From Streptomyces benahoarensis (GTDB taxonomy: Bacteria; Actinomycetota; Actinomycetes; Streptomycetales; Streptomycetaceae): 37,482 bases of DNA. The stretch spans positions 1 through 37,482 of the forward strand of contig NZ_VKJP01000023.1 in assembly GCF_007280575.1 (NCBI RefSeq), given 5' to 3'. Below, piece by piece: positions 34,609-37,482 of this stretch. A program made the position numbers and the translations under genes. The notes under the pieces are model-generated. The model did not search any database, was not told where the DNA came from, and saw only the letters and a list, made by a program, of their open reading frames with translations. Numbering within the stretch: position 1 is the stretch's first letter; every line of letters begins with the position of its first letter.

Positions 34609-34614
34609 TAGACT
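34609..34614 (+). promoter_or_regulatory. -10 element of a probably leaderless purB transcript
   Basis: TAGACT matches the Streptomyces -10 consensus and ends eight bases before the purB GTG at 34623. Transcription should therefore begin at or next to the start codon. No convincing ribosome site precedes the GTG. No clear -35 is seen. Confidence 0.55.
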
Positions 34615-34622
34615 CTGGCCAT

Positions 34623-36065
34623 GTGACTGCTGTGACTGCGAAGCCCCGCATCCCCAATGTCCTGGCCGGCCGCTACGCCTCCACCGAGCTGGCCGTGCTG
34701 TGGTCCCCCGAGTACAAGGTCAAGCTGGAGCGGAAGCTGTGGCTCGCCGTTCTGCGCGCGCAGAAGGACCTGGGCGTGGAGGTCCCGGACGAGGCGTTGG
34801 CGGACTACGAGCGGGCCCTCGACACCGTCGACCTCGCCTCCATCGCGGAGCGCGAGAAGGTCACCCGGCACGACGTCAAGGCCCGGATCGAGGAGTTCAA
34901 CGCCCTCGCCGGGCACGAGCAGGTCCACAAGGGGATGACCTCCCGCGACCTGACGGAGAACGTCGAGCAGCTGCAGGTGCGACTGTCGCTGGAGCTGATG
35001 CGCGACCGCACGGTGGCCGTGCTGGCCCGTCTCGGGTCGCTCGCCGCCCAGCACGCCGAGCTGGTCATGGCCGGGCGCTCGCACAACGTCGCGGCGCAGG
35101 CCACCACCCTCGGCAAGCGGTTCGCGACCGCGGCGGACGAGCTGCTGGTGGCGTACGGGCGGCTGGAGGAGCTGCTGGCGCGCTACCCGCTGCGCGGCAT
35201 CAAGGGCCCGGTCGGCACCGCGCAGGACATGCTCGACCTGCTGGGCGGGGACGCCGCCAAGCTCGCCGAGCTGGAGCAGCGGATCGCCGCCCACCTGGGC
35301 TTCGGCCGCGCCTTCACCTCCGTCGGCCAGGTCTACCCGCGCTCGCTCGACTACGACGTCGTCACCTCGCTGGTGCAGCTCGCCGCCGCGCCGTCCTCGC
35401 TCGCCAAGACGATCCGGCTGATGGCCGGTCACGAGCTGGTGACCGAGGGCTTCAAGCCCGGTCAGGTCGGCTCGTCGGCGATGCCGCACAAGATGAACAC
35501 CCGCTCCTGCGAGCGCGTCAACGGTCTGATGGTGATCCTGCGCGGCTACGCCTCCATGACCGGTGAGCTGTCGGGCGACCAGTGGAACGAGGGCGATGTG
35601 TCCTGCTCCGTGGTCCGCCGGGTGGCGCTGCCCGACGCGTTCTTCGCGCTGGACGGTCTGCTGGAGACGTTCTTGACGGTGCTCGACGAGTTCGGTGCCT
35701 TCCCCGCCGTCGTCGCCCGTGAGCTGGACCGTTACCTGCCGTTCCTCGCCACCACCAAGGTGCTGATGGGCGCGGTGCGGGCCGGGGTGGGCCGCGAGGA
35801 GGCGCACGAGGCGATCAAGGAGAACGCGGTGGCGTCGGCGCTGGCCATGCGCGAGCAGGGCGTGGAGCGCAACGAACTCCTCGACAAGCTGGCCGCCGAC
35901 TCCCGTATCCCGCTGGACCGTGCGCAACTCGACGCGCTGATGGCCGACAAGCTGTCGTTCACCGGTGCCGCCGCGGACCAGGTCGCGTCGGTGGTGGAGC
36001 GGATCGGGAAGGTCGCCGGGGAGCACCCGGAGGCCGCGGCGTACACGCCCGGCGCGATCCTCTGA
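34623..36065 (+). CDS. purB: Adenylosuccinate lyase PurB
   Basis: A 480-residue enzyme of purine synthesis that cleaves fumarate from SAICAR and from adenylosuccinate. It belongs to the fumarase/aspartase superfamily. The features are TRHDV at 81-85, the KGMTSRDLTEN substrate loop at 103-113, RSHNVAAQATTLGKR around the catalytic His154, and the signature loop SSAMPHKMN at 284-292. The length is typical for actinobacterial PurB. The GTG at 34623 is used because it follows the -10 directly; a second in-frame GTG at 34632 is possible. It is followed at 23 bp by a DNA glycosylase gene, probably cotranscribed. Confidence 0.96.
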   Translation: MTAVTAKPRIPNVLAGRYASTELAVLWSPEYKVKLERKLWLAVLRAQKDLGVEVPDEALADYERALDTVDLASIAEREKVTRHDVKARIEEFNALAGHEQVHKGMTSRDLTENVEQLQVRLSLELMRDRTVAVLARLGSLAAQHAELVMAGRSHNVAAQATTLGKRFATAADELLVAYGRLEELLARYPLRGIKGPVGTAQDMLDLLGGDAAKLAELEQRIAAHLGFGRAFTSVGQVYPRSLDYDVVTSLVQLAAAPSSLAKTIRLMAGHELVTEGFKPGQVGSSAMPHKMNTRSCERVNGLMVILRGYASMTGELSGDQWNEGDVSCSVVRRVALPDAFFALDGLLETFLTVLDEFGAFPAVVARELDRYLPFLATTKVLMGAVRAGVGREEAHEAIKENAVASALAMREQGVERNELLDKLAADSRIPLDRAQLDALMADKLSFTGAAADQVASVVERIGKVAGEHPEAAAYTPGAIL

Positions 36066-36088
36066 CCGGGATCCGAAACCGTACCGCC

Positions 36089-36652
36089 GTGGGTTTCACC
36101 CCTGAGGAGCTGCAGGCCGCGCGCGGCCGTCATGTCCCCGATGTGACGGCGCCCGGCCTGCGGGTCCTGTTCTGCGGTATCAACCCGTCCCTGATGACGG
36201 CGGTGACCGGGCACCACTTCGCCCGGCCCGGGAACCGCTTCTGGCCGGTGCTGCACGCGGCGGGTTTCACGCCGCGGCTGCTGGCCCCCGCCGAGCAGGG
36301 TGAGCTGCCCTCGTTCGGGGTGGGCATCACCAACGTCGTGGCGCGGGCGACCGCCCGGGCCGACGAGCTGACGGCGGAGGAGTTCCGCGAGGGCGGCCGC
36401 CTGCTGGCGGAGAGGGTGGCGCGGCTGCGCCCGCACTGGCTGGCCGTCGCGGGCGTCACCGCCTACCGCACCGCCTTCGGCGACCGCCACGCGGCCATCG
36501 GCCCGCAGGACCACACCCTGGGCGCCACCCGTATCTGGGCGCTGCCCAACCCGAGCGGCCTCAACGCCCGGTGGACGGTGGCGGCGATGGCCGAGGAGTA
36601 CGGACGGCTGCGCGCGGCGGCGTTCGGCGAGGAGGCCGTGCCCACGGCCTGA
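36089..36652 (+). CDS. mug: G/U(T) mismatch-specific DNA glycosylase, Mug type
   Basis: A 187-residue uracil-DNA-glycosylase-superfamily enzyme that removes uracil or damaged bases opposite guanine. Motif 1, GINPSLMTAVTGHHFARPGN (30-49), has the Asn of the Mug family. FGVGITNVVAR is the next strand and LPNPSGLNARW is motif 2. The substrate pocket looks complete. The GTG at 36089 follows purB by 23 bp, without a strong ribosome site. This purB-mug adjacency may make repair expression follow purine synthesis; inference. Confidence 0.93.
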   Translation: MGFTPEELQAARGRHVPDVTAPGLRVLFCGINPSLMTAVTGHHFARPGNRFWPVLHAAGFTPRLLAPAEQGELPSFGVGITNVVARATARADELTAEEFREGGRLLAERVARLRPHWLAVAGVTAYRTAFGDRHAAIGPQDHTLGATRIWALPNPSGLNARWTVAAMAEEYGRLRAAAFGEEAVPTA

Positions 36653-36763
36653 GCCCGGCCGCGTACGACGTCCCGGGGCAGTCTCCTCGGCGGGTGTTCG
36701 GGGCTCGCCGGGACCGCGCTGACCGGCTACGCTCCGCCACACACCGAGGCGAGGAGACGGACG

Positions 36764-37482
36764 TTGGGGCGGCTCACCGGCGGGGACCCCTCCCTGCTGC
36801 GACGGATCAACTCGGCGGTGGTGCTGCACGCCCTGCGCGCCGCCGACTCCCCCACCCTCACCGATCTCGTGCAGGTGACGGGTTTGTCCCGGCCGACGGT
36901 CGAGGGCGTGGTCGAAGGGCTCATCGAGGCCGGACTGGTGGCCGAGGCGGCCGCCGAGGAAGGCGAGGCGCGCCGTCAGGGGCGGCCCGCGCGCCGGTTC
37001 CGGTTCCGGGCCGAGGCCGGGCATCTGCTGGGCATCGAGATCGGCCCGCACCGCGTCTCCGTCCTCCTGTCCGACCTCGGCGGACGCGTCATCGACGCCA
37101 CGCAGCGGACGGTCGACGAACGGGCCGGGGCCGACGAGCGGTTGGAGCGGGTGCGCACCGCCGTCGCCGAACTGCTGCGCCGCGCCGGGGTGCCGCGCCG
37201 CTCCCTGCGGGCCGTCGGTGTGGGCAGCCCCGGGATCGTGGAGGCGGACGGCACGGTACGGCTGGGCACCGCGCTGCCCGGCTGGACGGGACTGCCGCTC
37301 GGCGAACGACTGCGCCGCTCGTTCCGCTGCCCGGTGCTGGTGGAGAACGACGCCAACGCGGCGGCGGTGGCCGAGCACTGGAGCGGTGCGGCGACCGGCA
37401 GCGACGACGTCGTCTTCGTCCTCGCGGGGCTGAGCCCGGGGGCCGGTGCGCTGATCGGCGGGCGGCTGCACCGGCCCCCGGG
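36764..37482 (+). CDS. ROK-family transcriptional regulator (3' end outside window)
   Basis: At least 239 codons of a ROK-family (repressor/ORF/kinase) regulator, cut by the window end. An N-terminal winged helix (SLLRRINSAVVLHALRAADS; then VTGLSRPTVEGVVEGLIEAG) is followed by the actin-like fold. That fold includes LGIEIGPHRVSVLLSDLGG, AVGVGSPGIVEADG, and ENDANAAAVAEHW. The zinc-binding motif lies beyond the window. The TTG at 36764 has GAGGAG seven bases upstream and is the only start with a ribosome site; no ATG or GTG is better placed. Its sugar ligand is unknown. Confidence 0.88.
   Translation, partial: MGRLTGGDPSLLRRINSAVVLHALRAADSPTLTDLVQVTGLSRPTVEGVVEGLIEAGLVAEAAAEEGEARRQGRPARRFRFRAEAGHLLGIEIGPHRVSVLLSDLGGRVIDATQRTVDERAGADERLERVRTAVAELLRRAGVPRRSLRAVGVGSPGIVEADGTVRLGTALPGWTGLPLGERLRRSFRCPVLVENDANAAAVAEHWSGAATGSDDVVFVLAGLSPGAGALIGGRLHRPP

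Overview
The window is chromosomal DNA from a high-GC actinomycete, almost certainly a Streptomyces. It has very high G+C with strong third-position bias, GTG and TTG starts, purine-rich ribosome sites, long perfect GC-rich terminator hairpins and typical Streptomyces families: a Tap-type secreted peptidase, an S. griseus-type M28 aminopeptidase, an RsbW-like ATPase and a leaderless-looking purB. From memory, the order tap - urease - bio - purB resembles one arm region of the S. coelicolor chromosome; I could not check this.

Layout. (1) 159-2961, minus strand: a LacI-family regulator downstream of a secreted tripeptidyl aminopeptidase. (2) 3504-6329, plus strand: four genes built around roadblock/LC7-like proteins. 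Two are paralogous small proteins, one is a MglB-like roadblock protein and one is a DUF4388-like protein with a long disordered Gly/Thr tail. No GTPase or kinase is nearby. (3) 6335-11011, minus strand: a complete urease operon, ureA-B-C-F-G-D. (4) 11537-14017: a secreted zinc aminopeptidase, a secreted NlpC/P60 hydrolase behind a c-di-AMP riboswitch and a consensus Crp site, and an RsbW-like kinase. (5) 14294-18970: biotin genes, bioF divergent from bioB-bioA-bioD. (6) 19193-24027: a methyltransferase, an MFS transporter, a ribbon-helix-helix antitoxin with a Fic/Doc-fold toxin, and an EmrE-like exporter divergent from a GntR regulator around a perfect operator palindrome.

(7) 24091-27399: a cytochrome P450, a deletion scar that seems to join the start of a HicB-like antitoxin to the end of a DUF4097 gene, a multi-copy repeat array, an F420-type LLM oxidoreductase, and a GNAT acetyltransferase whose start codon lies in a 20-bp-arm inverted repeat. 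(8) 27625-31542: a membrane acyltransferase and a translationally coupled pair of CNNM/CorC-type membrane proteins behind a structured leader. (9) 31604-33683: an FAD monooxygenase and a TetR regulator that share operator words. (10) 33761-37482: an SGNH hydrolase, purB, a mug-type DNA glycosylase, and a ROK-family regulator cut by the window end.

The strongest regulatory observation is the combined cAMP-Crp and c-di-AMP control region of the NlpC/P60 gene. The least understood gene set is the roadblock cluster. The region around 25.4-27.0 kb holds the most unexplained DNA structure.
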